DNA of 64,000 nt from Pseudomonas sp. NFIX28 (lineage in GTDB: Bacteria > Pseudomonadota > Gammaproteobacteria > Pseudomonadales > Pseudomonadaceae): the NCBI RefSeq assembly GCF_900107395.1, contig NZ_FNPW01000020.1, positions 10,029-74,028 of the forward strand, in the 5' to 3' direction. The stretch's first letter is position 1, and the number at the start of each line of letters is the position of its first letter. Under the pieces are notes generated by a model. It saw nothing but the letters and a program-made list of their open reading frames with translations, made no database searches and was not told where the DNA came from. This document shows positions 50,682 through 58,978 of this stretch, piece by piece. The position numbers were made by a program, and so were the translations under genes.

Positions 50682-51956
50682 TTAGATCAGCGGTTCCTCA
50701 GCCTTCTTGTTCTTCCAGCCATCGTTGCCCGGCAGGATCAGGTTCAGCGCAATGGCGACGATGGCGCACAGGGCGATTCCTTTCAGGCCGAAGTCGTCCG
50801 GGCCGGTACCGGTACCGATCAACACCCCGCCAATCCCGAACACCAGGGTTACCGAGACGATCACCAGATTGCGCGCTTCGCCCAGGTCGATCTTGTGGCG
50901 GATCAGGGTGTTCATGCCCACCGCGGCGATCGAGCCGAACAACAGGCAGAGAATCCCGCCCATCACCGGTACCGGGATGCTTTGCAGCAGCGCACCGAAC
51001 TTGCCGATAAACGCCAGGCTGATGGCAAAGATCGCCGCCCAGGTCATGATTTTCGGGTTGTAGTTCTTGGTCAGCATCACCGCGCCGGTCACTTCGGCGT
51101 AGGTGGTGTTGGGCGGGCCGCCGAACATACCGGCAGCGGTGGTGGCAATGCCGTCACCGAGCAGGGTGCGATGCAGGCCGGGCTTCTTCAGGTAGTCGCG
51201 ACCGGTCACGCTGCCGACCGCGATCACCCCGCCGATATGCTCGATGGCAGGGGCCAGGGCCACGGGAACGATGAACAGGATCGCCTGCCAGTTGAACTCC
51301 GGCGCGGTGAAGTGCGGCAGGGCCAGCCAGGGCGCCGCGGCGATCTTCGCGGTATCGACCACGCCGAAATAGAACGACAGGGCAAAGCCCACCAGCACCC
51401 CGGAGATGATCGGCACCAGGCGGAAGATGCCTTTGCCGAACACCGCGACGATCAGGGTGGTCAGCAGCGCAGGCATGGAGATCATCATCGCCGTCTGGTA
51501 ATGAATCAGCTCGCTGCCATCGCCGGCCTTGCCCATCGCCATGTTGGCGGCGATCGGGGCCATGGCCAGGCCGATGGAAATGATCACCGGGCCGATTACC
51601 ACCGGCGGCAGCAGCCGGTCGATGAACCCGGTGCCCTTGATCTTCACCGCCAGGCCCAGGAAGGTGTAGACGAAGCCGGCCGCCATTACCCCGCCCATGG
51701 TCGCGGCCAGGCCGAACTGGCCCTTGGCGAGAATGATCGGCGTGATGAAGGCAAAACTGGACGCCAGGAACACTGGCACCTGGCGCCCGGTCACGAGCTG
51801 GAACAGCAGAGTCCCGAGACCCGCCGTGAACAGCGCCACGTTGGGGTCGAGACCGGTGATCAGCGGCATCAACACCAACGCGCCAAAGGCCACGAAGAGC
51901 ATCTGCGCGCCAGACAGCACCTGGCGCCAGAGCGGATCGTTGAACTCATCCTGCAT
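50682..51956 (-). CDS. uraA: Uracil permease (NCS2 family)
   Basis: A 424-residue inner-membrane uracil:proton symporter with about 14 hydrophobic segments. It opens QVLSGAQMLFVAFGALVLMPLITGL; the transport motifs APAIEHIGGVIAVG and GGPPNTTYAEVTGAVMLTK are those of UraA. The ATG at 51956 lies two bases after the upp stop, so the two are co-translated for uptake and capture of uracil. Confidence 0.96.
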   Translation of the reverse strand: MQDEFNDPLWRQVLSGAQMLFVAFGALVLMPLITGLDPNVALFTAGLGTLLFQLVTGRQVPVFLASSFAFITPIILAKGQFGLAATMGGVMAAGFVYTFLGLAVKIKGTGFIDRLLPPVVIGPVIISIGLAMAPIAANMAMGKAGDGSELIHYQTAMMISMPALLTTLIVAVFGKGIFRLVPIISGVLVGFALSFYFGVVDTAKIAAAPWLALPHFTAPEFNWQAILFIVPVALAPAIEHIGGVIAVGSVTGRDYLKKPGLHRTLLGDGIATTAAGMFGGPPNTTYAEVTGAVMLTKNYNPKIMTWAAIFAISLAFIGKFGALLQSIPVPVMGGILCLLFGSIAAVGMNTLIRHKIDLGEARNLVIVSVTLVFGIGGVLIGTGTGPDDFGLKGIALCAIVAIALNLILPGNDGWKNKKAEEPLI

Positions 51957-51958
51957 GC

Positions 51959-52597
51959 TCAAGCGTCCTTCTGCTTGGTGCCGAAGATCTTGTCGCCGGC
52001 ATCGCCCAGGCCCGGGATGATGTAGCCGTGCTCGTTGAGTTTCTGGTCGATGGACGCGGTGTAGATCGTCACGTCCGGATGCGCTTTCTCGACGGCGTCG
52101 ATGCCTTCGGGAGCAGCCACCAGGACCATGGCGCGGATGTCCTTGCAGCCTGCCTTTTTCAACAGGTCGATGGTCGCGACCATGGAGCTGCCGGTGGCGA
52201 GCATCGGGTCGATGATCATCGCCAGGCGCTCGTCGATTTCCGGAACCAGTTTTTCCAGGTAGGTGTGCGCCTGCAGGGTTTCCTCGTTGCGGGCCACGCC
52301 CACGGCACTGACCTTGGCGCCCGGGATCAGGCTGAGCACGCCTTCGAGCATGCCGATACCGGCGCGCAGGATAGGCACCACGGTGATCTTCTTGCCGGCG
52401 ATTTTCTCGACCTGCACGGGGCCGCACCAGCCCGGAATTTCATAGGACTCAAGCGGCAGGTCTTTGGTGGCTTCGTACGTCAGCAGGGCACCGACTTCCT
52501 GAGCGAGCTCGCGAAAGTTCTTGGTGCTGATGTCGGCGCGGCGCATAAGGCCAAGTTTGTGTCGGATCAGCGGATGGCGGATCTCACGGATGGGCAT
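51959..52597 (-). CDS. upp: Uracil phosphoribosyltransferase
   Basis: A 212-residue enzyme converting uracil and PRPP to UMP. The PRPP loop is AMIIDPMLATGSSMVATID and the C-terminal uracil-binding segment is GYIIPGLGDAGDKIFGTK. It leads the upp-uraA unit. A perfect 12-base palindrome lies 37 bases upstream. Confidence 0.97.
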   Translation of the reverse strand: MPIREIRHPLIRHKLGLMRRADISTKNFRELAQEVGALLTYEATKDLPLESYEIPGWCGPVQVEKIAGKKITVVPILRAGIGMLEGVLSLIPGAKVSAVGVARNEETLQAHTYLEKLVPEIDERLAMIIDPMLATGSSMVATIDLLKKAGCKDIRAMVLVAAPEGIDAVEKAHPDVTIYTASIDQKLNEHGYIIPGLGDAGDKIFGTKQKDA

Positions 52598-52633
52598 AGG
52601 GAAAGGCTCCGGCGGCGGGCAAAAAAACCGGCC

Positions 52634-52645
52634 TAGATTAATCTA
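52634..52645. promoter_or_regulatory. Palindrome TAGATTAATCTA upstream of upp
   Basis: A perfect 12-base palindrome in the 166-base gap between the divergent upp and hpt genes. It overlaps where a -10 region for upp could be. I know of no regulator for it. Confidence 0.3.
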
Positions 52646-52763
52646 TCCGAGGGTGTTGTCCTATAGACATCTAAGTACGTTAGTCCAGAAACGCTTGATC
52701 TGACCGGGCTGGATGCGTACCTTTGCTCGCTTTTCCGAAACTGCCACCCCCCTGGAGAGCGCC

Positions 52764-53321
52764 ATGTCCGCTGATCTCGAGCATATCCGTCAAATCATGC
52801 GCGAGGCTGACTGCCTGTACACCGAAGCTGAGGTCGAGGCGGCCATCGCCCGAGTCGGTGCACAAATCAATGAAGAGCTGGCGGAGCGCAATCCGGTGGT
52901 TTTCTGTGTAATGAACGGTGGCCTGATCTTCTCCGGCAAGCTGCTGACCCACCTCAAGTTCCCGCTGGAAGCTTCCTACCTGCACGCCACCCGCTATCGC
53001 AACGAAACCAGCGGCGGCGAGCTGTTCTGGAAATCCAAGCCGGAAGTGTCCTTCATCGACCGTGACGTGCTGATTATCGACGACATCCTCGACGAAGGTC
53101 ATACCCTGGGTGCGATCATCGACTTCTGCAAACACGCCGGCGCCCGTGCAGTGCACACCGCCGTGCTGATCGACAAGGACCACGACCGCAAGGCCCGTCC
53201 CGACCTGAAAGCCGATTACGTCGGCCTGCCTTGCGTAGACCGTTACATCTTCGGTTACGGCATGGACTACAAGGGCTACTGGCGTAACGCTGCCGGCATC
53301 TTTGCCGTCAAGGGGATGTAA
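52764..53321 (+). CDS. hpt: Hypoxanthine-guanine phosphoribosyltransferase
   Basis: A 185-residue purine salvage enzyme. The PRPP motif is DVLIIDDILDEGHTLGAII, and the purine-binding end is CVDRYIFGYGMDYKGYWRNAAGIF. The ATG at 52764 is preceded by CTGGAGAGCGCC. It sits divergent from upp and three bases ahead of a cupin gene. Confidence 0.95.
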   Translation: MSADLEHIRQIMREADCLYTEAEVEAAIARVGAQINEELAERNPVVFCVMNGGLIFSGKLLTHLKFPLEASYLHATRYRNETSGGELFWKSKPEVSFIDRDVLIIDDILDEGHTLGAIIDFCKHAGARAVHTAVLIDKDHDRKARPDLKADYVGLPCVDRYIFGYGMDYKGYWRNAAGIFAVKGM

Positions 53322-53324
53322 ATC

Positions 53325-53798
53325 ATGAAGGGGCCGAGCTTTCTCGATCAGTCGCTGTTTGCCGAACTGGCTGAAAAGGCCTCGGCCAGCCCTCGTGGTC
53401 GCCACCACCACAACTTCCATCAGATGCAGGAGCCTTGCCATCGCATGGCGGTCGGGCTGCAGCCATCCACCTACGTCCCGCCTCATCGCCACCTGAGCGA
53501 CGACAAAGCCGAGACCCTGCTGGTGCTCAAGGGGCGCCTGGGCTTGCTGATTTTCGACGACGCCGGTCAGGTGCTGGAAAAACGTGTACTGCAGGCGGGC
53601 GGTGATTGCATGGGCGTCGACCTGCCGGTCGGGGTCTACCACGGCCTGGTGGTGCTTGAGCCCGATAGCCTGATGTTCGAATGCAAGGCCGGGCCTTATC
53701 GTCCGGTTGGCGACGGCGAACTGGCCGACTGGGCGCCCCGTGAGGGTGAGCCTGGCGTGGCCCAATACCAGGCCTGGATGCGCGCGCAGTTCGACTGA
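53325..53798 (+). CDS. WbuC-family cupin metalloprotein
   Basis: A 157-residue single-domain cupin. Metal-site His are expected in YVPPHRHLSDDKAETLLVLKGRLGLLIFD (HxH...E) and GVYHGLVVL. This is the WbuC layout. The function of chromosomal copies is not known. It follows hpt by three bases, so it is co-transcribed with it. Confidence 0.85.
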   Translation: MKGPSFLDQSLFAELAEKASASPRGRHHHNFHQMQEPCHRMAVGLQPSTYVPPHRHLSDDKAETLLVLKGRLGLLIFDDAGQVLEKRVLQAGGDCMGVDLPVGVYHGLVVLEPDSLMFECKAGPYRPVGDGELADWAPREGEPGVAQYQAWMRAQFD

Positions 53799-53882
53799 GC
53801 GCCATCCTCGCGCCAAGCGCTGGCCGCGCAAAATCTTTCCTGACCCATGCTAGAGTGCCAGGCCTTGTGTCTGGAGCCTGTC

Positions 53883-54368
53883 ATGAGCCTTTTGATTCGC
53901 GGTTGCGCGGCCTGTCTGCTGATCCTGAGCCTGCCCCTGGCTGCCGCCCCGGCGCCCATGCATGCGCAGTTCCTGCCCCCCGATGACCTGGCCCTGCGGC
54001 AGGCCGCTCCCGAGCAGCAACAGTTGTTGCAGGTCACCGAATACTCGGTGGTTATCGGCAACCAGCGTCAATCCAACCAGCAACCGATCCCGGTCACCTC
54101 GCCGCTGTTGATTCGCCTCAAGGGCAAGCCGCTGAACAAGGGGGCGACCATCAGCCAGGTGCTGGTGAATTTCGACGGCGAGAGCAAAAGCCTGAAAAAA
54201 CCGCTGTTCGATGACAAGAGCAAGACCCTCACCCTGTTCTATCCGTTGGCCCAGTACCGGGTAGTGATGGACCTGTTGCGCAACGACACGGTGTATTGCC
54301 AGTTCCTCAGTTACGCCAACGGCCACATCTGGGCCGACCTGCATACTGGCGCCGTACGCTCGCGTTGA
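53883..54368 (+). CDS. Conserved hypothetical exported protein
   Basis: A 161-residue protein with a clear Sec signal (MSLLIRGCAACLLILSLPLAAA). Mature part has no motif I recognise; it is probably beta-rich (LPIR-like strands, then KTLTLFYPLAQYRVVMDLL, YCQFLSYANGHIWADLH). A start at 53883 puts the signal at the N-terminus. It stands alone with a short leader of 84 bases. Confidence 0.72.
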   Translation: MSLLIRGCAACLLILSLPLAAAPAPMHAQFLPPDDLALRQAAPEQQQLLQVTEYSVVIGNQRQSNQQPIPVTSPLLIRLKGKPLNKGATISQVLVNFDGESKSLKKPLFDDKSKTLTLFYPLAQYRVVMDLLRNDTVYCQFLSYANGHIWADLHTGAVRSR

Positions 54369-54431
54369 GGCCTGACGCGGCCTGGGGGTAAACTGCCTGC
54401 CCCGTGAAATGTCTGCGAGCTGGAGTCGGCA

Positions 54432-54719
54432 ATGCGTAAAGATAAGAAACAAGTGATTGGTGACGAGATCGGCGATGCGCAGATCAAACTGTTCCTCGAT
54501 TTCGAGCCGGTCGACGCCACTTCGCCGTCCCTGCACAAGCTGATCAAGGCCTACCGTGGCCTGCGTATCGACGATTTCGAGCGCTTTCTGGTGTTCTTCG
54601 TCGAGGCCGGCTACGACCTGGATGGCAAGGACGAACACGGCAAGGATTTCGTGACCCTGATCCAGGACCAACGCAACGCCGCCGACTACATCGAACTGAT
54701 CGAAAAAGCCCGCGGCTGA
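54432..54719 (+). CDS. PA4642-family conserved small protein
   Basis: A 95-residue charged protein, matching the PA4642-type family by its opening MRKDKKQVIGDEIGDAQIKL and by its place beside mqo. It looks like a small helical bundle (LHKLIKAYRGLRIDDFERFLVFFVEAGYDLD). The function is unknown. It ends before a bidirectional terminator facing mqo. Confidence 0.8.
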   Translation: MRKDKKQVIGDEIGDAQIKLFLDFEPVDATSPSLHKLIKAYRGLRIDDFERFLVFFVEAGYDLDGKDEHGKDFVTLIQDQRNAADYIELIEKARG

Positions 54720-54758
54720 AACTCGCGGCCCCGGCGGCGGCTGTTTTTAGCCAGCCAT

Positions 54759-54797
54759 AAAAAAACGCCCCGTTCTCCAAGAGAGCGGGGCGTTTTT
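54759..54797. terminator. Bidirectional terminator between the PA4642-like gene and mqo
   Basis: A long stem ACGCCCCG...CGGGGCGT with inner pairs TCTC/GAGA and flanking A and T runs. It serves both convergent genes. Confidence 0.93.
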
Positions 54798-54809
54798 CAT
54801 AAGCGCGGC

Positions 54810-56321
54810 TTAAGCGTAGCTTTCGGCTTCGCTGCTCTGCTCGACCAGCTCCAGGCTGACGTTGTTCTCGCTGTTGATCTTGTGATACAGCGCAGCGTCG
54901 CTTTCCAGGGCCTTTTCACGGGCCGGGAAGATTTCCTTGAGCTTGCCGGCCCACTCGCCGTTCGCCTTGCTCGGGAAGCAGCGCTCGATCAGTTCCAGCA
55001 TGATTGAGACGGTCACCGAAGCGCCTGGCGAAGCGCCAAGCAGGGCGGCCAGGGAGCCGTCCTTGGCTGCGACCAGCTCGGTGCCGAACTGCAGCACGCC
55101 GCCTTTCTTCGGATCTTTCTTGATGATCTGCACCCGCTGACCGGCCACTTCCAGGCGCCAGTCTTCGGCCTTGGCCAGGGGATAGAAGCGCCGCAGGGAT
55201 TCCAGGCGCTGCTCCATGGATTGCATCACTTCGCTGACCAGGTATTTGGTCAGGTCCATGTTGTTCTTGGCCACGGCCAGCATCGGGCCGATATTGCCGG
55301 CGCGAACCGACATCGGCAGGTCCATGAAAGAACCGTGCTTGAGGAACTTGGTGGTGAAGCCGGCGTACGGCCCGAACAGCAGGGACTTCTTGCCATCGAC
55401 CACGCGGGTGTCCAGGTGCGGCACGGACATCGGCGGCGAACCGACCGCGGCCTGGCTGTAGACCTTGGCCTGGTGGTGCTTGACCACTTCCGGGTTGTCG
55501 CAGCGCAGCCACTGGCCGCTGATCGGGAAGCCGCCGAAGCCTTTGCTTTCCTCGATACCCGAAGCCTGCAGCAGCGGCAGCGCCGCGCCACCAGCGCCGA
55601 GGAACACGAACTTGGCGTCGACTTCACGGGTGTTACCGCTGTTGACGTCCTTGATGCTCACGGTCCAGCCGTTGTCCTTGTTGCGCTTCAGGCCGGTCAC
55701 GCGCTTGCAGTACTTGACCTGGGCATCGGGTGCGCTGGTCAGGTGCTTGAGCAACTGGTTGGTCAGGGCGCCGAAGTTGACGTCGGTGCCATTGATCACG
55801 CGGGTAGCGGCGAGGACTTCCTCAGCCGGGCGGCCCGGCATCATCAGCGGCATCCACTCGGCCATCTTAGCCTTGTCCTCGGTGTATTCCATGTCCGCGA
55901 AAGCGTGGTGCTTACTCAGCACTTCAAAGCGTTTCTTCAGGAAGGACACACCGCTTTCGCCCTGGACGAAGCTCAGGTGCGGCACCGGGCTGATGAAGGA
56001 CTTGGACGAGCCGAAGGTGCCTTTCTTGGTCAGGTAGGACCAGAACTGCTTCGACACCTCGAACTGGGTGTTGATATGCACGGCTTTCTTGATATCGATG
56101 GAACCGTCTGCGGCCTGTGGCGTGTAGTTCAGCTCACAAAGGCCGGCGTGGCCGGTACCGGCGTTGTTCCACGGGTTGGAACTTTCCGCGGCACCTGAAT
56201 CCATCAGCTCGACGACTTCCAGCTTGATCGCGGGGTCGAGTTCTTTGAGCAGTACAGCGAGGGTGGCACTCATGATGCCGGCCCCAACCAATACGACGTC
56301 TACTGCTTCGTTATGCGCCAT
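54810..56321 (-). CDS. mqo: Malate:quinone oxidoreductase
   Basis: A 503-residue membrane-associated FAD enzyme oxidising malate to oxaloacetate with quinone. The FAD site is VDVVLVGAGIMSATLAVLLKEL; NAGTGHAGLCELNYTP and FVFLGAGGAALPLLQASGI follow, as does LLGASPGASVTVSIMLELIERCF. It replaces or supplements malate dehydrogenase in pseudomonads. Upstream is a long gene-free leader. Confidence 0.97.
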   Translation of the reverse strand: MAHNEAVDVVLVGAGIMSATLAVLLKELDPAIKLEVVELMDSGAAESSNPWNNAGTGHAGLCELNYTPQAADGSIDIKKAVHINTQFEVSKQFWSYLTKKGTFGSSKSFISPVPHLSFVQGESGVSFLKKRFEVLSKHHAFADMEYTEDKAKMAEWMPLMMPGRPAEEVLAATRVINGTDVNFGALTNQLLKHLTSAPDAQVKYCKRVTGLKRNKDNGWTVSIKDVNSGNTREVDAKFVFLGAGGAALPLLQASGIEESKGFGGFPISGQWLRCDNPEVVKHHQAKVYSQAAVGSPPMSVPHLDTRVVDGKKSLLFGPYAGFTTKFLKHGSFMDLPMSVRAGNIGPMLAVAKNNMDLTKYLVSEVMQSMEQRLESLRRFYPLAKAEDWRLEVAGQRVQIIKKDPKKGGVLQFGTELVAAKDGSLAALLGASPGASVTVSIMLELIERCFPSKANGEWAGKLKEIFPAREKALESDAALYHKINSENNVSLELVEQSSEAESYA

Positions 56322-57056
56322 TAACGCGTCTCCAAAATCTGCAGCACCAAATTGACGGCATAGCTGCCAGGAGTTAAGGGGCGGTTCACGATGTGCCCCG
56401 GGTCACTCATGGCCAGGATCGCCATGTCCGAATCTTCGCAATTTTTCGCAACTTCGACGGACGCTACCAACCGGGCCTGATCCGCGTATGAACGCATTTC
56501 AGGGCAGGGCGGGCAATTCGACTTATGGTCAAGAGTCCGTTTGTGCAACCAAATCCGTAGCGGACAGGCGTCAAGCGCAAGTATCTGAGGCGTGCTCGGT
56601 CCTGTGTAATCGGGCTGTTGTAGACGTTAATGGTGCTTGTACAGACGCAAAACTATTCATTTGCTCGCCACACTCTTGTGAAGTTGTGAAAACCCGTTTT
56701 TTCACGCTCTTTTGAAGACGTGAACCTCAAAAAAGGGCTGTCCAAGCCTGGCACCGGCCCGAGGGGTGAAATGCCGACATAAAGATACGTGGCATTAACG
56801 GGCGAACAGCTCAGTGGCCGAGCAATGGCAGCTCTGCAGATACGTGGAAAGCGCTGGTTTGCAAGATGTACAGCAAGCACGCCGGCTTCACTCGATCTGT
56901 GTGGGCGGCTCTCTGTGGGCAATGCGGGGGAGCTGATACTGATGCGTCAGCGATGCTGCGAGGCCCGATCAGGAGACGTCCTTATAATCGGGGGGAGATT
57001 GTAACGAAGAAACGCGCAGAAATGATCCTGTTTAATGACTTTTATTAGGCTTTTGG
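56322..57056. other. 735-base gap upstream of mqo without a convincing gene
   Basis: No open frame here has family similarity or sensible composition. I note an inverted repeat GTGAAAA / TTTTCAC at 56685-56705, a larger imperfect one TTCACG / CGTGAA just after, and a TATAAT box at 56983-56988 without a good -35. The region must hold the mqo promoter; a small RNA is possible but not shown. Confidence 0.5.
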
Positions 57057-57290
57057 TCAGGTGGCCATCATCGGTTGCACCCGGGCGCGGGCAATGCGTG
57101 GGCTGACACGGGCGCTGGAAGGCAGCGGCTGGTGCAACCAATTGAGGCGGATTTCCTCGACTTCCACCCAGCCGTCGCCCATTGGCGGTACCTGGCAGTG
57201 CTTGAAAGCCTGGCAGCGGCCTTGCGGATCGAGCAGGGCGAAGCTGCGGTATTTGCGGCGCGGAGCGAACAAGGACCAGAGCAAATGCAT
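57057..57290 (-). CDS. Conserved hypothetical small protein
   Basis: A 77-residue basic protein with no motif I recognise (MHLLWSLFAPRRKYRSFALL, then CQAFKHCQVPPMGDGWVEVEEIRLNWL). The composition and a modest AGG nine bases before the ATG suggest a real gene. A 22-base palindrome lies 45 bases upstream. Confidence is limited because the product is short and unfamiliar. Confidence 0.55.
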   Translation of the reverse strand: MHLLWSLFAPRRKYRSFALLDPQGRCQAFKHCQVPPMGDGWVEVEEIRLNWLHQPLPSSARVSPRIARARVQPMMAT

Positions 57291-57334
57291 GGCGATGTAC
57301 CTGTTGGGCAGTTGCGATGAAGAATGCCGCCTGG

Positions 57335-57356
57335 GCGTTACATGACCATGTAACGC
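57335..57356. promoter_or_regulatory. 22-base operator-like palindrome
   Basis: Two perfect 10-base arms, GCGTTACATG and CATGTAACGC, with a two-base AC centre. It lies between the small minus-strand gene and the YajG-family gene on the plus strand. The arrangement is what a dimeric repressor such as a TetR or GntR protein would use; the regulator is not identified. Confidence 0.55.
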
Positions 57357-57496
57357 GTGTGACGGGGAGGTTACAGGAACCGCCTTGTACCGAACCTGTC
57401 TGAAAGCTGACTGACTCGCGCTGGGCCGCTGGTTAGCGGCTGTTGACCACCGCTATACTGCGCACCTGTCTGCGCCTGATTTCTGGAGAAATGAGC

Positions 57497-58081
57497 ATGT
57501 TGCAACGCCTGTTGTTCGGTTTGATCACTGTGACCAGTTTGACGCTGGCTGGTTGCGCCCATAGCCCGCAACAACTGAGCCCGGAACCGAAGCTCACCAC
57601 TCAGCTTGCGCCGGTCGGCCATGGCCAGCCGGTGGTCGTGAAAGTGGTCGATGGCCGTCCGTCGCCAACCCTGGGTACCCGTGGCGGGCTTTACCCTGAA
57701 ACCAGTGCGATTACCGTCCAGGGCGCGCAGATCCTGCCGAAGCTGCAGGCCCAGGCCGAAGCCGCGGTACGCCTGCTGGGCTTTACCCCGACCGCCAACG
57801 CGCTGAATGCTCCGCAACTGACCGTGACCCTGACCGAGCTGAAGTATCAGTCGCCCAAGGAAGGCCTGTATGTGACCGAGGCCACCATCGGCGCGACCTT
57901 CCGCTCCGATGTGCAGAACGCCAACCGCCGTTACAGCGGTCGCTATGGCGCTTCCCTGGACCAGCGTTTCGGCATGGCGCCGAACCAGGAAACCAACACC
58001 AAGCTGGTCAGCGACGTCCTCAGCGATGCCTTGACCCGCCTGTTCAAGGACCCGAGCATCGGCCAGATACTCGGCGAATGA
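57497..58081 (+). CDS. yajG: YajG-family lipoprotein
   Basis: A 194-residue lipoprotein with lipobox LAGC (MLQRLLFGLITVTSLTLAGC). The mature part has the YajG features VVVKVVDGRPSPTLGTRGG and KLVSDVLSDALTRLFKDPSI. The function is unknown. I chose the ATG at 57497 because GGAG lies eight bases before it; an ATG at 57491 would leave only two bases of spacing. Confidence 0.85.
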   Translation: MLQRLLFGLITVTSLTLAGCAHSPQQLSPEPKLTTQLAPVGHGQPVVVKVVDGRPSPTLGTRGGLYPETSAITVQGAQILPKLQAQAEAAVRLLGFTPTANALNAPQLTVTLTELKYQSPKEGLYVTEATIGATFRSDVQNANRRYSGRYGASLDQRFGMAPNQETNTKLVSDVLSDALTRLFKDPSIGQILGE

Positions 58082-58083
58082 TG

Positions 58084-58135
58084 GTAGCCGCTGCCGCAGG
58101 CTGCGATAAGGCCCGAAGGGCCTTGCTTGACGGCT
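58084..58135. repeat. REP element (single copy)
   Basis: GTAGCCGCTGCCGCAGGCTGCG, the same REP family as at the window start with one change, followed by an AAGGCCC-GAAGGGCCTT hairpin. It lies directly after the YajG-family stop codon. Confidence 0.75.
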
Positions 58136-58149
58136 TCGGCGCTGTACAC

Positions 58150-58186
58150 AAAAAAGCCCGGCTTCCACAGAAGCCGGGCTTTTTAT
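58150..58186. terminator. Bidirectional Rho-independent terminator
   Basis: Stem AAGCCCGGCTTC / GAAGCCGGGCTT with a four-base loop, flanked by A6 and T5. It separates the YajG gene and the small minus-strand gene, which converge. Confidence 0.92.
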
Positions 58187-58214
58187 TGGCTGTCGATTTG
58201 TTTCGAGTCTGGCC

Positions 58215-58421
58215 TCACGCCGCCTCGACGTAAAAATCCAGCACGCTGACCCCCGTCAGCAGGTCGGTTTCCGGCAGGTCCGCATGTTGATGCCCGCCGA
58301 GGGCGCAGTACACCAGCCAGTGGCGGTCCTGGACGTTGAAGGCCAGGCCGCCGACCAAAGCTTCCTGTTCGTCACTGGGCGCGATCAGGTAGAGGCGATC
58401 CTGGTTTTCTGCATGCAACAT
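58215..58421 (-). CDS. Conserved hypothetical 68-residue protein
   Basis: A small soluble protein beginning MLHAENQDRLYLIAPSDEQE with no motif I recognise. GGAG stands about eight bases before the ATG at 58421. Codon use is like its neighbours. It is divergent from the small membrane-protein gene. Confidence 0.65.
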   Translation of the reverse strand: MLHAENQDRLYLIAPSDEQEALVGGLAFNVQDRHWLVYCALGGHQHADLPETDLLTGVSVLDFYVEAA

Positions 58422-58608
58422 GACAAGCTCCGTGTCGGTTTCGAGGGGCGCCAGACTGGCCTGTTTAGATGACGAACGTATGACAGGGCGAATTAACCGG
58501 CCAGCGCCTGTTATTTGTCGGAAAGCCCAGGCAGAAAGTGGGCCTTTGGGTAGAATCCGCGCCGCGAGTCGCCAGGGCTCGTTATCCGGTTTCATTCTGA
58601 GGTTCGTG

Positions 58609-58896
58609 ATGTCGCTGCAACTGATCTGGTCGCTGTTCAGCGCCCACCCCGCCAAGCTGATCAATATTCTTGCCTTGCTGTTCGCCTTTCCCGGTAGCTG
58701 GTTGTTGCACGCGACCCGACGCCGTGAGCAGCGCGCCCTGGCCAATCTGGCCTCCCAGGGGGAGTCCCGCTCCCGGACGCTGCAGGCGCGGGCGCTGGAC
58801 GATGCGACCGTGCGCATGAACCGGTTTTTCTACCGCTTCGGTTTTGCCTGCCTGGGGTTGGCACTGCTGGTGTCCTGGATCAGCACCCGGTTCTGA
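58609..58896 (+). CDS. Small inner-membrane protein
   Basis: A 95-residue protein with two hydrophobic segments (LINILALLFAFPGSWLLH near residues 17-34 and FFYRFGFACLGLALLVSWI near 73-91) and a basic cytoplasmic loop between. GAGG precedes the ATG. The function is unknown; it is conserved-looking in length and layout. Confidence 0.7.
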   Translation: MSLQLIWSLFSAHPAKLINILALLFAFPGSWLLHATRRREQRALANLASQGESRSRTLQARALDDATVRMNRFFYRFGFACLGLALLVSWISTRF

Positions 58897-58931
58897 TGGC
58901 CGTGCGCTCGCCTTCGCGAGCCCGCCCCAGC

Positions 58932-58966
58932 AACGACAACGGCGCCCGCAGGCGCCGTTGTCGTTT
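58932..58966. terminator. Strong terminator hairpin
   Basis: A 15-base perfect stem AACGACAACGGCGCC / GGCGCCGTTGTCGTT with a four-base loop and a short T run. It separates the small membrane-protein gene from the convergent acyltransferase gene. Confidence 0.8.
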
Positions 58967-58978
58967 GGGCAATAAGCC

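Noticed and set aside
56653..56922. Open frame of 89 residues in the gap before mqo
   Set aside because: No family pattern, no good ribosome site, and composition unlike neighbouring genes.
56983..56988. TATAAT box as a promoter for a small RNA
   Set aside because: No acceptable -35 element at the right distance and no terminator downstream.
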